A DNA stretch of 64,000 nt from Alphaproteobacteria bacterium 41-28 (GCA_001897795.1 MKUL01000041.1:47444-111443), one strand, 5' to 3'; positions 24,915 to 34,806 are shown, counted from the stretch's first letter. The notes: a model not told the origin generated them from the letters alone. Numbers and translations: made by a program.

Positions 24915-27509
24915 TCAAGACTTCAAAAGCTTCTTAAGAGAATACAGCTTCTCCAAGGCCTCCTTAGGCGAAAAATCATCCGGATTCATAGCCTCAACGG
25001 CTTTTTCTAAAGGAGAAGGTGCATTATAGGCTTCAACAAATAAGGGAAGAGGTTTGGAAGCAAGCTTTGGTTTCGGTTTTGTTTCTTCTAAAGTCACTAA
25101 AACGTCTTCAGCTCTTTTGACAACGGAAGGTGGCAAGCCTGCCAATTTTCCCACATGAATTCCATAGGATTTGTCAGCTGTGCCCTTGCTTATTTCATGA
25201 AGGAAAATAATTTGATCTTCCCATTCACGGATTTTGACCGTATAGCAACTCACGTCTTCTAAGACTTTTTCAAGGGCCGTGAGCTCGTGATAGTGAGTCG
25301 CAAAAAGGGCGCGAGCATGATTGACATGAACCAAATGTTCAACCACAGCCCAAGCCAGTGACAAGCCATCAAAGGTGGCTGTGCCGCGTCCAATTTCATC
25401 TAAAATCACGAAACTGCGTGGGGTAGCTTGATTCAAAATGGTGGCCGTTTCGGTCATCTCGACCATAAAAGTGGACCGGCCCCGTGCAAGATCGTCGGAC
25501 GCCCCCACGCGACTGAAGATACGATCAATCATACCAATATGGGCACGTTGGGCGGGCACATACATCCCCATATGGGCCATCAACGCAATCAAGGCATTTT
25601 GACGCAAGAACGTGCTTTTCCCCGCCATATTGGGCCCGGTGAGGAGCCAGAGACCTTTCAACTGGCAATCATTGGGAACAAAAGAAGTTCCTTGGGGTAA
25701 AAGGGCTTCCACAACAGGATGACGGCCGCCTTCAATCTCAAAAGCTAAACTCTCATCCAAAATGGGTTTGACATAATTTCTCTCAACGGCGAGATGGGCA
25801 TGACTGGCTGCCACATCTAGAGCCGCCAGGGCATGGGCTGTTTCAATAATGTCAGTAGCCCTCCGTCCTACCTCATCAACCAAATCCTGAAAGAGACGGA
25901 GCTCAAGGGCCAGGGCATGTTCTAAGGCCCCCATTATCTTCTTTTCCAACTCCGCAAGCTCTGACGTGCTAAATCGCATGGCATTCACCATGGTTTGCCG
26001 ATGAATAAAGGCAGGGCCAAGCTTATCCTTATGAAGGCTGGTGATTTCTACATGATAACCCACAATGTTGTTGTGCTTAATTTTTAAGGAAGTCACTCCC
26101 GTTTCAGCAATATATTTTTGTTGTAAAGCTTCAAGCGCCCCCTTGCTATCATCTCTCAACGCCAAGAGTTCATCCAAGGGGGGATGATATCCGGGGCGAA
26201 TAAAATTCCCATCCCTTGCCAAATGAGGAAGCTCATCCTTAAGGGCTCGCGTCAGGCGATCTGTGATTTCGTCATAATGTCCTAAGCGCTTTAAGGTCGA
26301 CGTGAGGCTTGCGGGAATATCTTGATTGATAAAGATTTTTTGCAAATCTGGTAAAAGTTTGAGGCCCCGGTTGATGGCTGCTAAATCGCGAGGCCCTCCC
26401 CGCCCCCAGGTGAGGCGCGAGAGAGGGCGCTCTAAGTCCGGGCAACAGGTGAGTACTGCCCTTAAAGCTTGAGTCAGAGGCGGATTTTCAAAAAGAAAAT
26501 CAACGCAATTAAGGCGCTGTTGAAGGGCATTCAAATCCGTTAAGGGAGCTGCCAAATGATGGAAGAGAAGCCGAGCTCCCATGGATGTAGTTGTTTGATC
26601 AATGACGTCCAAGAGGCTCCCTCTCCTTTCTCCAGAAAGGGAGGTATGGAGCTCTAAATTTCGTCGAGTTGAGGCATCAAGCTCAAGGCGGCCCCCTTCT
26701 TTGAGACGCCGTGGTGGCTTTAGCGTCGGGAGATCCTTCTTCTGGGTGAGGCGAACATAATCCATCAGCGCCCCACAGGCTGCAACCTCCTGAGGCTTGA
26801 AGTCCCCAAATCCTTCGAGGGTACTCACCCCATAAAGTTCCTTCAAACGTTCAAGACCATTCTGGCCATCAAAGCGGCTCGAAGGGAGAGGTGTGAGGCG
26901 TTTTTTAAGCTCTTGAAAAAGTTCATATAATTCTGGAGTCTTTAAAAAAGAATCAGGGAGAAGAAGCTCTCCTGGCTTAAGACGTGCCAGCACTGTCTCT
27001 AGATGGGAAAGACGGGTGGACTCTACAAAAAAATCACCCGTTGAAATATCAATGGAGGCAAGACCAATCTCGAGTCCCTTCCCTGGAACAAGGGCTGTGA
27101 GGAAGTTGTTTTGACTGGCTTCTAGGAGGCCTTCTTCCGTAAGCGTGCCCGGCGTTACGACGCGAATGACATCTCGCGTTAAGGGACCTTTTGTTTTACG
27201 AGAGGAGGCCTCTTCCGTCTGTTCACAAATGGCAACCCTATACCCTTGGCGAATGAGGCGCGCAAGATAATTCTCACCCGCATGGGCTGGAACACCACAC
27301 ATGGGAATATCTTCCCCATCCCTTCCTTTTCCCCGACGTGTGAGGGCGATATCGAGAGCTTTTGAGGCCACAATGGCATCCTCAAAAAAAAGCTCATAGA
27401 AATCCCCCATGCGGTAAAATAAAAGGCAATCTTTGTATTGGGCTTTGATCTCCAAGTACTGCGTCATCATCGGCGTTTGAGGATGGGATATAGGTTTTGC
27501 ATTAAGCAT
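24915..27509 (-). CDS. mutS: DNA mismatch repair ATPase MutS
   Basis: Mismatch recognition protein, 864 residues. The N-terminal mismatch-binding domain includes [20 protein letters not shown] and [12 protein letters not shown], in which the Phe of the F-x-E motif inserts at mismatches. The core and clamp domains follow. The ATPase has Walker [15 protein letters not shown], the [20 protein letters not shown] signature, Walker [19 protein letters not shown] and FATHYHELT. The C-terminal tail is short. The start with about 12 residues before MMTQY matches E. coli MutS. A family A element ends directly at its start codon, so translation initiation signals may derive from repeat DNA. mutL is not in the window. 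Confidence 0.97.
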   Translation of the reverse strand: MLNAKPISHPQTPMMTQYLEIKAQYKDCLLFYRMGDFYELFFEDAIVASKALDIALTRRGKGRDGEDIPMCGVPAHAGENYLARLIRQGYRVAICEQTEEASSRKTKGPLTRDVIRVVTPGTLTEEGLLEASQNNFLTALVPGKGLEIGLASIDISTGDFFVESTRLSHLETVLARLKPGELLLPDSFLKTPELYELFQELKKRLTPLPSSRFDGQNGLERLKELYGVSTLEGFGDFKPQEVAACGALMDYVRLTQKKDLPTLKPPRRLKEGGRLELDASTRRNLELHTSLSGERRGSLLDVIDQTTTSMGARLLFHHLAAPLTDLNALQQRLNCVDFLFENPPLTQALRAVLTCCPDLERPLSRLTWGRGGPRDLAAINRGLKLLPDLQKIFINQDIPASLTSTLKRLGHYDEITDRLTRALKDELPHLARDGNFIRPGYHPPLDELLALRDDSKGALEALQQKYIAETGVTSLKIKHNNIVGYHVEITSLHKDKLGPAFIHRQTMVNAMRFSTSELAELEKKIMGALEHALALELRLFQDLVDEVGRRATDIIETAHALAALDVAASHAHLAVERNYVKPILDESLAFEIEGGRHPVVEALLPQGTSFVPNDCQLKGLWLLTGPNMAGKSTFLRQNALIALMAHMGMYVPAQRAHIGMIDRIFSRVGASDDLARGRSTFMVEMTETATILNQATPRSFVILDEIGRGTATFDGLSLAWAVVEHLVHVNHARALFATHYHELTALEKVLEDVSCYTVKIREWEDQIIFLHEISKGTADKSYGIHVGKLAGLPPSVVKRAEDVLVTLEETKPKPKLASKPLPLFVEAYNAPSPLEKAVEAMNPDDFSPKEALEKLYSLKKLLKS

Positions 27510-27512
27510 AGT

Positions 27513-27735
27513 TAACTACTCACCCACCCGTGTCATCCTTAGCAAGAAAAGGTTGCCCCCGCCTATGTTATTATCAAGAACTTTTCCTCCAAGGATAAGC
27601 GGGGGCTTACCTTTTCTTGGCCGAGGATCTCTCGGACAATGAGATCCTCGGTCAAAAAATGCTAGAGTTTTCCTTTGGAAAACTAAGCATTTCTTACCAA
27701 GGATGACACCATGTGTGGGAAGGGGCGAGTAGTTA
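27513..27735. repeat. Palindromic element family A, copy 5 (complete, with outer ends)
   Basis: Outer inverted ends TAACTACTC (27513-27521) and GAGTAGTTA (27727-27735) bracket a core from GTGTCATCC (27530) to GGATGACAC (27709). The first hairpin has an unusual GCCCCCGC/GCGGGGGC insert; the second matches the other copies. It fills the whole gap between the CapD-like gene and mutS. Confidence 0.85.
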
Positions 27736-27757
27736 CTCTGCATAAAACACACTCCTT

Positions 27758-29383
27758 TTAGGATTCTAGTTCTACATCTACTTCTTCAATAAGCTCGGAT
27801 TTCTTATAATCAGGCACAAGTGCATGAAGGAGACGAAAGATTGAATCGCGGTCTTGATCTTTGGCAACGATTTCCAGCTCTTGAAGAGCTCTGGCCAAAA
27901 AGCCATAGTCCATGGTGCGGGGGGCCCCCAAGAAAATATGAGGATTATGTGTGGGCGTGAGGTGTTCAGAAGAGAGATCTTCAACAAGCTTTTCTCCGGG
28001 CCTAAGTCCTGTAAACTTGATTTCAATATCCCCATCGAACGTTAATCCTGCAAGGCTTATCATTTGTCGCGCTAAATCTAGAATCTTAATAGGTTCTCCC
28101 ATATCCAGAATGAAAATCCGTCCAGCTTGTACCTCCGTGTTTACAGCAAATGTCATGGCTTGCAGAATAAGCTCGGCAACTTCATGAAGGGTTATAAAAT
28201 GGCGCATGACGTCTGGGTGAGTCATTGTTATGGGCCCCCCTCTTTCAATTTGCCGCATAAAAAGAGGAATGACTGAACCTGAGGATCCTAAAACATTCCC
28301 AAATCGGACACTAACATACCGTGTTCCATTGGGTTTTTTTCTCTCAAGAATATCTAATGCTTGGCAATAAGATTCAGCGAGACGTTTTGTAGCCCCTATT
28401 GTGTTGGTGGGGTTGTTGGCTTCATTTGTTGAAACGAGGAGCATTGCCTTCACATTAAAATCTCGACAAGCATCTGCCACATTTCGCGTTCCAATCACGT
28501 TGTTAAAAACGGCTTGAGAAGGATTTTCTTCTGCGAGAGGAATGTGCTTCAGAGCTGCAGCGTGAAAGACAAGCTCTGGCTTAAAGGTAGAAACGACATG
28601 ACGGATTCGTTCTCGGCAGGCCACATCTCCTAAAATACGATCTCGCGGAAGCTTTGGATGACTTTCTCTCAGCACTAAGTCCGCCATATACAAAAGATAT
28701 TCACTGTGATCCAAAAGGCAAATGTAGGAAGGATCAAAGCTCGAAATTTGTCGAACCAATTCTCCTCCAATGGTTCCCCCAGCGCCAGTCACAAGAACCC
28801 TTTTTCCCCTAATCATGGCTTTTATACTCTTTAGGTCTAAGCTGGCAGGTGGCCTCTTTATCAGATCTTCAATCATAATGGGCTTAAGCTGTGGCTTTGA
28901 AGGTGAAGTTAGGTTTTCAGGTTCAACCTCATGCCGCTTGTTTTGAATGAGGCGATAGACAAGCCTCGGGATCCATAACAAAACAATTAAGACAAACCAG
29001 TTGATAAATGGTGTTGATCGCGGAAGAGAAAGATCTTCAGGCAAAAGATACATCACAGGAATAAACAAAAGGGTAATATATGTCACAGACAAAGAAAGAG
29101 AAACCAGCTCTCCCAAAGAAGGATAATGCCATTTTCCTTTATAGATGTGTTTTCCTAAAAAAACAGAAATTCCAAACAAAACATAAAGAACGGTATTAAG
29201 GACGATAGCAGAGGTCGAAACTTGAGAAATGTCCTCGCCTAGCCGTAAAAAAAGAGAAATCTGAAGACTTATAATAACGAGAATAATATCTTGAATAAGT
29301 ATTAAGATTGAATGTGTTGAAAAATGAGAGAAAAAGGCCTCTGAACCCAGATCTTTAAATTTATTGAGATAGGATGAAATCAT
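27758..29383 (-). CDS. CapD/WbpM-type nucleoside-diphosphate-sugar epimerase/dehydratase, membrane-anchored
   Basis: 541 residues. Four or so N-terminal membrane helices (about 22-140) precede a cytoplasmic extended-SDR domain: Rossmann motif VLVTGAGGTIGGELVRQI (about 196-213), LLDHSEYLLY, FHAAALKHIPLAEENP, then STNEANNPTNTIGATKRLAE. In 4,6-dehydratases of this family the active centre is usually SxDKAxxPTNxxGxxKR; here it reads STNEANNPTN, so Asp-Lys is Asn-Glu and activity may be altered. VRFGNVLGSSGSVIPLF and TGLRPGEKLVEDL complete the family pattern. It makes modified UDP-sugars for surface polysaccharide. No other glycan genes are adjacent. Confidence 0.85.
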   Translation of the reverse strand: MISSYLNKFKDLGSEAFFSHFSTHSILILIQDIILVIISLQISLFLRLGEDISQVSTSAIVLNTVLYVLFGISVFLGKHIYKGKWHYPSLGELVSLSLSVTYITLLFIPVMYLLPEDLSLPRSTPFINWFVLIVLLWIPRLVYRLIQNKRHEVEPENLTSPSKPQLKPIMIEDLIKRPPASLDLKSIKAMIRGKRVLVTGAGGTIGGELVRQISSFDPSYICLLDHSEYLLYMADLVLRESHPKLPRDRILGDVACRERIRHVVSTFKPELVFHAAALKHIPLAEENPSQAVFNNVIGTRNVADACRDFNVKAMLLVSTNEANNPTNTIGATKRLAESYCQALDILERKKPNGTRYVSVRFGNVLGSSGSVIPLFMRQIERGGPITMTHPDVMRHFITLHEVAELILQAMTFAVNTEVQAGRIFILDMGEPIKILDLARQMISLAGLTFDGDIEIKFTGLRPGEKLVEDLSSEHLTPTHNPHIFLGAPRTMDYGFLARALQELEIVAKDQDRDSIFRLLHALVPDYKKSELIEEVDVELES

Positions 29384-29397
29384 TTATCTTGAGAAGA

Positions 29398-29419
29398 GCT
29401 TTATCGTTAACGATAAAGC
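29398..29419. promoter_or_regulatory. Perfect 22-bp palindrome upstream of the CapD-like gene (candidate operator)
   Basis: GCTTTATCGTT/AACGATAAAGC without a spacer, 15 bp upstream of the start codon at 29383. No T-run follows on either strand, so an operator is more likely than a terminator. Confidence 0.55.
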
Positions 29420-29584
29420 ACAATCTATAAGAACAGCTTACGTTTGTCACTGGGAAAAAAGGAAATCAGAAGAATTATGTAAGATATGAAAGCCTCTTGA
29501 AATTTATTTTTTTCGTCTGTATCATTAATATTGCTATATGAAAATATCAATATTATTTGTGTTTTATTTTTAAAAGGGTATTTT

Positions 29585-31006
29585 ATGAAAAAATATTATT
29601 TGTTAGGAGTGCTTGCATCACTCTTTTTGTCTTCTCATAATCTTTCTGCAATGGAAGAGCCAGAAACAAGTTCAATAAAGAAAACATCAAAGAAAGTCTT
29701 TTCTTCTGCTCGGCAACCTGTAGAAGAACAAATTGTAAAAATTAAAACAGCTATTGATGAAGTGCGGGATCTTTCTAAGTACACCGCTCGACCTGTAAAA
29801 ACAAATTCGCTTGAAGAAGCTTGGAGTATCTTAAAAAACCATTGCAAAACCATGTTCACATTTCATTCGGACATAAGCAAAATGTATACAGAGAGGAAAG
29901 AAAAGTACTTAAATAATAAGAGAGAAGATAAGGAAAAATCCCTGCAGCTGTTTCTTAAAGCACATCTAGGGTTTAAACTTTCCCGCGAAACAAACCCTGA
30001 AGACTATTTAACAACTGCCATAGTAATCCACAATCAAAAAAGAAATAATTGGGAAACAAAGTTAGCAGAATTTACCGGGTTATTTAGAGGACAGCTTATG
30101 CGTACCCGTTACCATCCTTGTTATCTAGATTGTCAAAGCTTAAAGAGCGATCTTACAAAAGAATTTAATTCGCTCCTTCAAGAGACATTTGAAGATTCTG
30201 ACGAAAACGATCTTAAAAAACTTGTAAAAAACCAACCCTTTAAAAATGCAATGGACGAATTGTGGGCTTTTCGTTATGCGCTTGCAATCGTCGAACCTTG
30301 GGCTGATCCCAAACTTTATGATGAGTATTGGAAGGAGGCGCAATTGCGAGAAGAGATTGGTATGGAAAAATATGAAAGAGCATTAAAGATAAAAGAGGAC
30401 AAAAAAAGAAGAAGAGCTGCACAAAAAGCAAAATGGGAGAAAAAAAGGGAAGAACAACTTTTGTCTACAGTTTCACCACTTTCTCCACCTATTAAGAGTG
30501 AAGAAAATGAAACATCTGGAGAAAAAGTAGGGTCTTCAAAGTACGTAGGTAAAGAAGAAGAGTTTGATGAGAAAAAACATATTGAAGGAGAACGCGAAAA
30601 ATCTAAGGGAAAAAAACAACAACAAAAATTAAAAGAAAACATGGAAAGAGAAGAGAAAACCAAAAAAGGCGAAAAACCTCAAGTGAAACCCCATTTTTCT
30701 TTAAAGACTTGGCCTATGAAGGCTAAACATTACAATATCTTTATGGATCTTTTTACCAATGAACGTCCTGTAAAATTCAAAGCTTTCAAGTTAGCTTTTA
30801 GAAAGGGGTTGAAAGGAGAAATTTATGAGAATAAAGGCGGCGCAAGTAGAACATTTGTTCTTGGAAAGTTTCCTTTTAATCTTCATACACCTCATAGACC
30901 TAAGAAAGGGGCTCTGACCTTTTACGAAGAATTACGTTCGATGGCCATTGACCGATTGGCTGATGTAGGGGTTACAAAAGAAACCATTTGTCTGAAAAAC
31001 AAATGA
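29585..31006 (+). CDS. Secreted protein with AMEE-type signal end and HicA-like C-terminal domain (paralogue of 5477-7234)
   Basis: 473 residues from the ATG at 29585 (AAGGG upstream). Signal peptide MKKYYLLGVLASLFLSSHNLSA, cleaved before MEEPETSS. An alpha-helical region (about 45-275) is followed by a highly charged Lys/Glu segment (about 270-390; KIKEDKKRRRAAQKAKWEKK) likely to form a coiled coil. The C-terminal 100 residues read YNIFMDLFTNERP, KGLKGEIYENKGGASRTFVL, NLHTPHRPKKGALTFYEEL and DRLADVGVT. This matches the C-terminal domain of the 5477-7234 product in order and spacing and recalls HicA (GGSH...PH), but with GGAS-R instead of GSH. Not a named family; secretion is inferred from the signal peptide. 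Confidence 0.7.
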   Translation: MKKYYLLGVLASLFLSSHNLSAMEEPETSSIKKTSKKVFSSARQPVEEQIVKIKTAIDEVRDLSKYTARPVKTNSLEEAWSILKNHCKTMFTFHSDISKMYTERKEKYLNNKREDKEKSLQLFLKAHLGFKLSRETNPEDYLTTAIVIHNQKRNNWETKLAEFTGLFRGQLMRTRYHPCYLDCQSLKSDLTKEFNSLLQETFEDSDENDLKKLVKNQPFKNAMDELWAFRYALAIVEPWADPKLYDEYWKEAQLREEIGMEKYERALKIKEDKKRRRAAQKAKWEKKREEQLLSTVSPLSPPIKSEENETSGEKVGSSKYVGKEEEFDEKKHIEGEREKSKGKKQQQKLKENMEREEKTKKGEKPQVKPHFSLKTWPMKAKHYNIFMDLFTNERPVKFKAFKLAFRKGLKGEIYENKGGASRTFVLGKFPFNLHTPHRPKKGALTFYEELRSMAIDRLADVGVTKETICLKNK

Positions 31007-31125
31007 GAGAAAAAATAAAAACTCTCAAGCAAGCTTAATTGCAACGCTAATCTCTTGGGGGGATATGGACTCCCCCTTTGCCTTGATATAAGCTTCTACT
31101 CGCTCAATCGAGAAAAGGAAAGTCC

Positions 31126-32021
31126 ATGTTCTCCTCATCAACATCTCCCTTAAAAAAGAATTCGATTCAAACGGTCTCGCTTAATCACCAAAAATACCCT
31201 GTCCGCGTTGAAGGCTATGGTCCTTTTGTCTGTTTCTCCATTGGGACAGGCACACTCATACCCAATATGCTTTCTGAGCGTTTTAAAGAGACATTTACAG
31301 TCTATGCAACAGATCTCTATTGGGATCAGGATTACAAATTACCTCATCCTGAAACTCTCACGATTGAGCAAATTGCACTCGATCTTCAATTCGTTGCCCA
31401 ACAGTTGGAACTTAAAAAGTATATTATAATGGGGCATTCCTGCTTCGGGATTGTGGCACTGGAAGTTGCCAAACGAGATCCCCATGTTCAGGGAGTGATG
31501 ATGATTGCCTCGTGTCCTGCCTGGAACGAAGAAACATGGAAATTTACCAAAGACTATTTTGATAAACACGCTGATGCTGGACGTAAAGCCAATAACGAAA
31601 AACGTCATGCCCATTATGAACTCGTCAAGAAACCCACCGATTCTGAAATTTCCCTCACCGTTTATACGCGCGATTCGGCAAAATACTGGGCAAATTATGA
31701 GATTGATGACAAAACCATTGAAAACGTGTGGCGCGGACTCGTGCCTGATGATGTGATCGTCAATCACTTTTTTGCACGCTTTTACCCGAGCATTCCGTTG
31801 AGGACGGCCTTGAGAAAGTCCGCTGTCCTGTTTTGCTTTTAGGAGGGCCCTATGATTTTGACAGCTTACCTCTTGAGCTTTGGAAGAACCACCCTGCTTC
31901 TAAAATTCTGGGTCAAAAACTAACCATCGTCCCCTGCCCCCAGAGCGGCCATTGGCCAAATATTGAAGACGCTGACATTTTTGATCAGGAAACAAAGAAA
32001 TGGGCGGAGAAATATTTGTAA
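31126..32021 (+). pseudogene. Alpha/beta hydrolase, frameshifted
   Basis: Frame 1 (31126-31842) encodes residues 1 to about 220 of a typical alpha/beta hydrolase: the oxyanion-region strand FVCFSIGTGTLIPNM, the nucleophile elbow IIMGHSCFGIVALE (GxSxxG), and a cap region. Between about 31785 and 31800 the frame is lost; the next frame continues PEHSVEDGLEKVRCPVLLLG and GPYDFDSL (acid residue), ending CPQSGHWPNIED (catalytic His). All three triad residues are present but split between frames, consistent with a single-base deletion. Either a recent pseudogene or a sequencing error. The substrate is unknown. Confidence 0.8.
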
Positions 32022-32042
32022 TCTTCTTATCTGCTTGTACTG

Positions 32043-32192
32043 TCCTTCACCTTGAAATGCATCTCCAAAGTGAAGAATAGTACATAAAATTTGTGTTTTT
32101 CTTCACCTTGGAATGTATTTTCAAAGTGAAGGATAGGACAAAAAACTTGTATTATCCTTCACCCTGAAATATACTTCCAAAGTGAAGGATAA
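32043..32192 (+). repeat. Three tandem palindromic repeats upstream of ATPase gene
   Basis: Imperfect units of about 57 bp each contain an inverted repeat: TTCAC-CTTGGAA ... TTCCAAAG-GTGAA type. Starts are near 32043, 32101 and 32157. The consensus palindrome reads roughly CTTCACYTTGGAA then TTCCAAAGTGAAG. The third unit ends 22 bp before the start codon of the ATPase at 32209. Possibly operator sites; too long and too few for CRISPR. Confidence 0.7.
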
Positions 32193-32208
32193 GACAAAGG
32201 ATGTTGAA

Positions 32209-33678
32209 ATGCCCATCATTGGCCGAGAAAGGGAAATAAAGACTTTAAACCAATTTCTCTCTTCAAATGTTCCAGAATTTTTAGCGATCTATGGGAGAAG
32301 AAGAGTAGGAAAAACTTTTCTAATCCGTAATTTTTTTGAAAATAAGAACGTTCTCTTTTTCAATGTTACTGGTGCAAAGGATGGCAAACTCTCTGAACAA
32401 ATTGGACATTTTACGAAAGAAATGGGAAAGATTTTTTATCATGGTGCTCAGTTAAAAGTCGCTAAAAATTGGGATTCAACTTTTGAAATCCTTACAGAAG
32501 CCTTTAAATCAGTACCAAAAAATAAGAAAATAGTTCTTTTTTTTGATGAATTTCCATGGATGGCAAGTAAGAATTCGAGGCTAGTACAGAACCTAGCCTA
32601 TTACTGGAACCAGCATTGGTCGAGAGATAAGAGGATTAAGCTGATTATATGTGGATCATCTGCTTCATGGATTATAGAAAAAATCGTTAATAATAAAGGA
32701 GGGCTTCATAACCGTCTTACGCGCAATATTTATTTAGAGCCATTTGATCTAAGAGACACCAAGCGATTTTTAAATTATTTAGGTGTTAGATTAAGTCATG
32801 AACAAATTTTACAAATTTATATGGCGATAGGGGGAATCCCCTATTATCTCTCAAAGATTGAGCGAGGGTTGTCCGCAACTCAGAATATTGAAACATTGGC
32901 CTTTCAGCGAAAAGGTTTCTTGTTAGAAGAATTTGATAACCTATTTTCATCTCTCTATGACGATCATGGAGGATACATAGAGATTGTCCGGCTTATTTCA
33001 AGTCGTCGATATGGAATCGGACAAGAAGAACTTCTAAAGCAACTTGGAAAAACTCTACATGGAAAAACTGGATTAAAAAAATTAAAAGCTTTACAAGAAG
33101 CTAACTTTATTATTGGCTTCAAGCCTCAGTTCAGCAAAAAAAAAGGAATTTATTACAAAACAATCGATGAATACACCCTTTTTTATCTTGATTGGATCGA
33201 TCCCATAAAGTCAACTTTACTCACAAAGGGCCTTACGAAAGGATATTGGGAGAAGCAACAAAGCTCTGCTTCCTGGAATAGTTGGGCAGGGTATGCTTTT
33301 GAGGCAGTCTGCTACAAGCACCTCTCCCAAATTAATCAAGCGCTTCGTATGAGCCCTACAGCTGTCCCCAATACTTGGCGCTATGTTCCACGACAAGGAA
33401 CACAAGAGCAAGGTGCACAGATCGACCTCTTGTTCGATAGAGAAGATGATTCTATTACCGTTTGTGAGATTAAATATACAGAGCGACCTTACGTTATTGA
33501 CAAAAAAGAAGCTGCACAATTAAAAAATAAAATTGCTGTTTTTAAAGGAAAAACCCGAACCAAAAAACAAATTTTTCTGGCGACAATCTCTACAAATGGG
33601 GTTAAGAAAACTATTTATTCAGAAGAAATGGTGGATGGTGTCGTTACCTTAGATGAATTATTTAAAAAAAGTCCGTGA
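32209..33678 (+). CDS. P-loop ATPase with C-terminal DUF234 nuclease-like domain
   Basis: 489 residues from the ATG at 32209 (MPIIGREREIKTL; AAAGGA 8 nt upstream; a GTG at 32182 is less likely because it lies inside the repeat). AAA+ ATPase of the archaeal-ATPase family: Walker A YGRRRVGKTFLIRNF (about 34-48), Walker B VLFFDEFPWMA (about 114-124), sensor region LIICGSSASWI. A winged-helix part follows (SSRRYGIGQEELLKQLGKTL), and the C-terminal DUF234 domain has IDLLFDREDDSITVCEIKYT, an E-x-K restriction-nuclease-like core. The cellular role is unknown; such proteins are common in endosymbionts and archaea. It shares an upstream motif with the ATPase at 60935. Confidence 0.85.
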   Translation: MPIIGREREIKTLNQFLSSNVPEFLAIYGRRRVGKTFLIRNFFENKNVLFFNVTGAKDGKLSEQIGHFTKEMGKIFYHGAQLKVAKNWDSTFEILTEAFKSVPKNKKIVLFFDEFPWMASKNSRLVQNLAYYWNQHWSRDKRIKLIICGSSASWIIEKIVNNKGGLHNRLTRNIYLEPFDLRDTKRFLNYLGVRLSHEQILQIYMAIGGIPYYLSKIERGLSATQNIETLAFQRKGFLLEEFDNLFSSLYDDHGGYIEIVRLISSRRYGIGQEELLKQLGKTLHGKTGLKKLKALQEANFIIGFKPQFSKKKGIYYKTIDEYTLFYLDWIDPIKSTLLTKGLTKGYWEKQQSSASWNSWAGYAFEAVCYKHLSQINQALRMSPTAVPNTWRYVPRQGTQEQGAQIDLLFDREDDSITVCEIKYTERPYVIDKKEAAQLKNKIAVFKGKTRTKKQIFLATISTNGVKKTIYSEEMVDGVVTLDELFKKSP

Positions 33679-33793
33679 CATGTTTAAAATCAATTTATTA
33701 AGAGTAAGGCCTTGAAGTGCGACGCTAAATACATTTTACATCGTAATTTAGACATGCCATGTCTATAATACAAGGTAATTTCGAAGATTCAAG

Positions 33794-34279
33794 CTATTCC
33801 TTCTTCTTCAAAACATCGAAAGGTGAGGAAGAGTTATTCTCATCATGGTATTCAATAGGCTCTGATTCTGGTGCCACAGGATAGGGGTTTAAGTTCAAGG
33901 AAATAAGCTGGATTACAACTTCTCCAAGATCCAAAACATGCCCCTCAAGGGGTTCGGCCGTTTCTAATTCATCAAGATCTAGTTCTTTCTTATCTTCTTC
34001 AGAGGCAAGATAGAAGAATTCATTCACATTAATGTCAAGGTATTGAGTCACTGGCACAAGGGTTCTCACGCATTCTTGAGCAATATTGGCTTTGATTCGT
34101 CCCGTAAGAGCAATGAGCCCGTTTTTCTCAAGGTGGAGTTGAGCATCTACCCCTTTCACAAAAAGAAGGTTCAAACGCTTTGCAATTTCTAATTGTTCCT
34201 CACGGTTTGCCACCAAATGAAAATCGTGGGGGGTTGAGGTCAACGTATCAATATTTACGAAGCAGGTGAGCGATGACAT
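33794..34279 (-). CDS. DUF177 family protein (YceD-like)
   Basis: 161 residues from the ATG at 34279 (MSSLTCFVNIDTL); a longer reading from 34312 exists but overlaps the upstream gene more. The pattern NVNEFFYLASEE followed by the acidic ELDLDELETAEPLEGHVLDL and GEVVIQLISLNLNPYPVAPES, then the SPFDVLKK end, is typical of DUF177, implicated in 23S rRNA accumulation in plants and bacteria. The usual C-x-x-C pairs are absent here. It follows the bc1 chaperone gene with a 25-bp overlap, the standard alphaproteobacterial order. plsX and rpmF, common neighbours, are not present. Confidence 0.85.
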   Translation of the reverse strand: MSSLTCFVNIDTLTSTPHDFHLVANREEQLEIAKRLNLLFVKGVDAQLHLEKNGLIALTGRIKANIAQECVRTLVPVTQYLDINVNEFFYLASEEDKKELDLDELETAEPLEGHVLDLGEVVIQLISLNLNPYPVAPESEPIEYHDENNSSSPFDVLKKKE

Positions 34280-34806
34280 ATCTTCATTTCTTTCTTGTCT
34301 ACGAGGGGCCATTCAATGGTTAATTTCTTTTCAAAATCTTGTCCTTTTAAAAAGTCATCACAGTTTTTAACATAATCCATTAAACCTTGAAGCGAAGGAG
34401 GAGAAACACCTCCATAGAGATTGCGAACGAGAGCTTCTTCCAAACCACTCTTATTTTCCAATGCATTATGATAGGCCTTTAAGGCTCCATAAAAAAATTT
34501 TGCACATTTTTTAACCTGCTTTCCGACGCTTAAGTCGCCGACTCCCACTTCACGCAAGGTCAATTCTGTGTAAGAAAAAAAAGAATTGAAAACAGCTTGA
34601 GCCAACATTTTCTTTAGGTGCTTTAAGAGCATAGCCATATGAAGACAGGCACAATCAAAGCGACCCTCGAGAGTATCTGGCACTCCCCATCTTTCGTAAA
34701 AGAGCGTATTCCGTGCTTGGCTTAAAACAGAAAGACATAAACTGTCTGCTTGAGCACGTCTCGATCTTTTCCAGAAAGCGTTGACAGAAGAAGCAACGAT
34801 AGGCAT
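34255..34806 (-). CDS. Ubiquinol-cytochrome c reductase chaperone (CBP3/UQCC1 family)
   Basis: Chaperone for assembly of cytochrome b in the bc1 complex. The start at 34806 (MPIVASSVNAFW, AAGGT upstream) is preferred over 34839. 183 residues. The signature runs FYERWGVPDTLEGRFDCACL, HMAMLLKHLK, FNSFFSYTELTLREVGVGDL, SVGKQVKKCAKFFYGALKAY. It is divergent from bamE with only 43 bp between start codons, so the two promoters overlap. It implies the organism has an aerobic bc1-type respiratory chain. Confidence 0.9.
   Translation of the reverse strand: MPIVASSVNAFWKRSRRAQADSLCLSVLSQARNTLFYERWGVPDTLEGRFDCACLHMAMLLKHLKKMLAQAVFNSFFSYTELTLREVGVGDLSVGKQVKKCAKFFYGALKAYHNALENKSGLEEALVRNLYGGVSPPSLQGLMDYVKNCDDFLKGQDFEKKLTIEWPLVDKKEMKICHRSPAS

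Noticed and set aside
32043..32192. Possible CRISPR array
   Set aside because: Only three imperfect units, the whole unit rather than a short repeat is conserved, and no cas genes are present.
33751..33768. Palindrome GACATG-C-CATGTC followed by TATAAT
   Set aside because: No plus-strand gene follows; it could be a chance promoter-like match, so it was not called as a feature.
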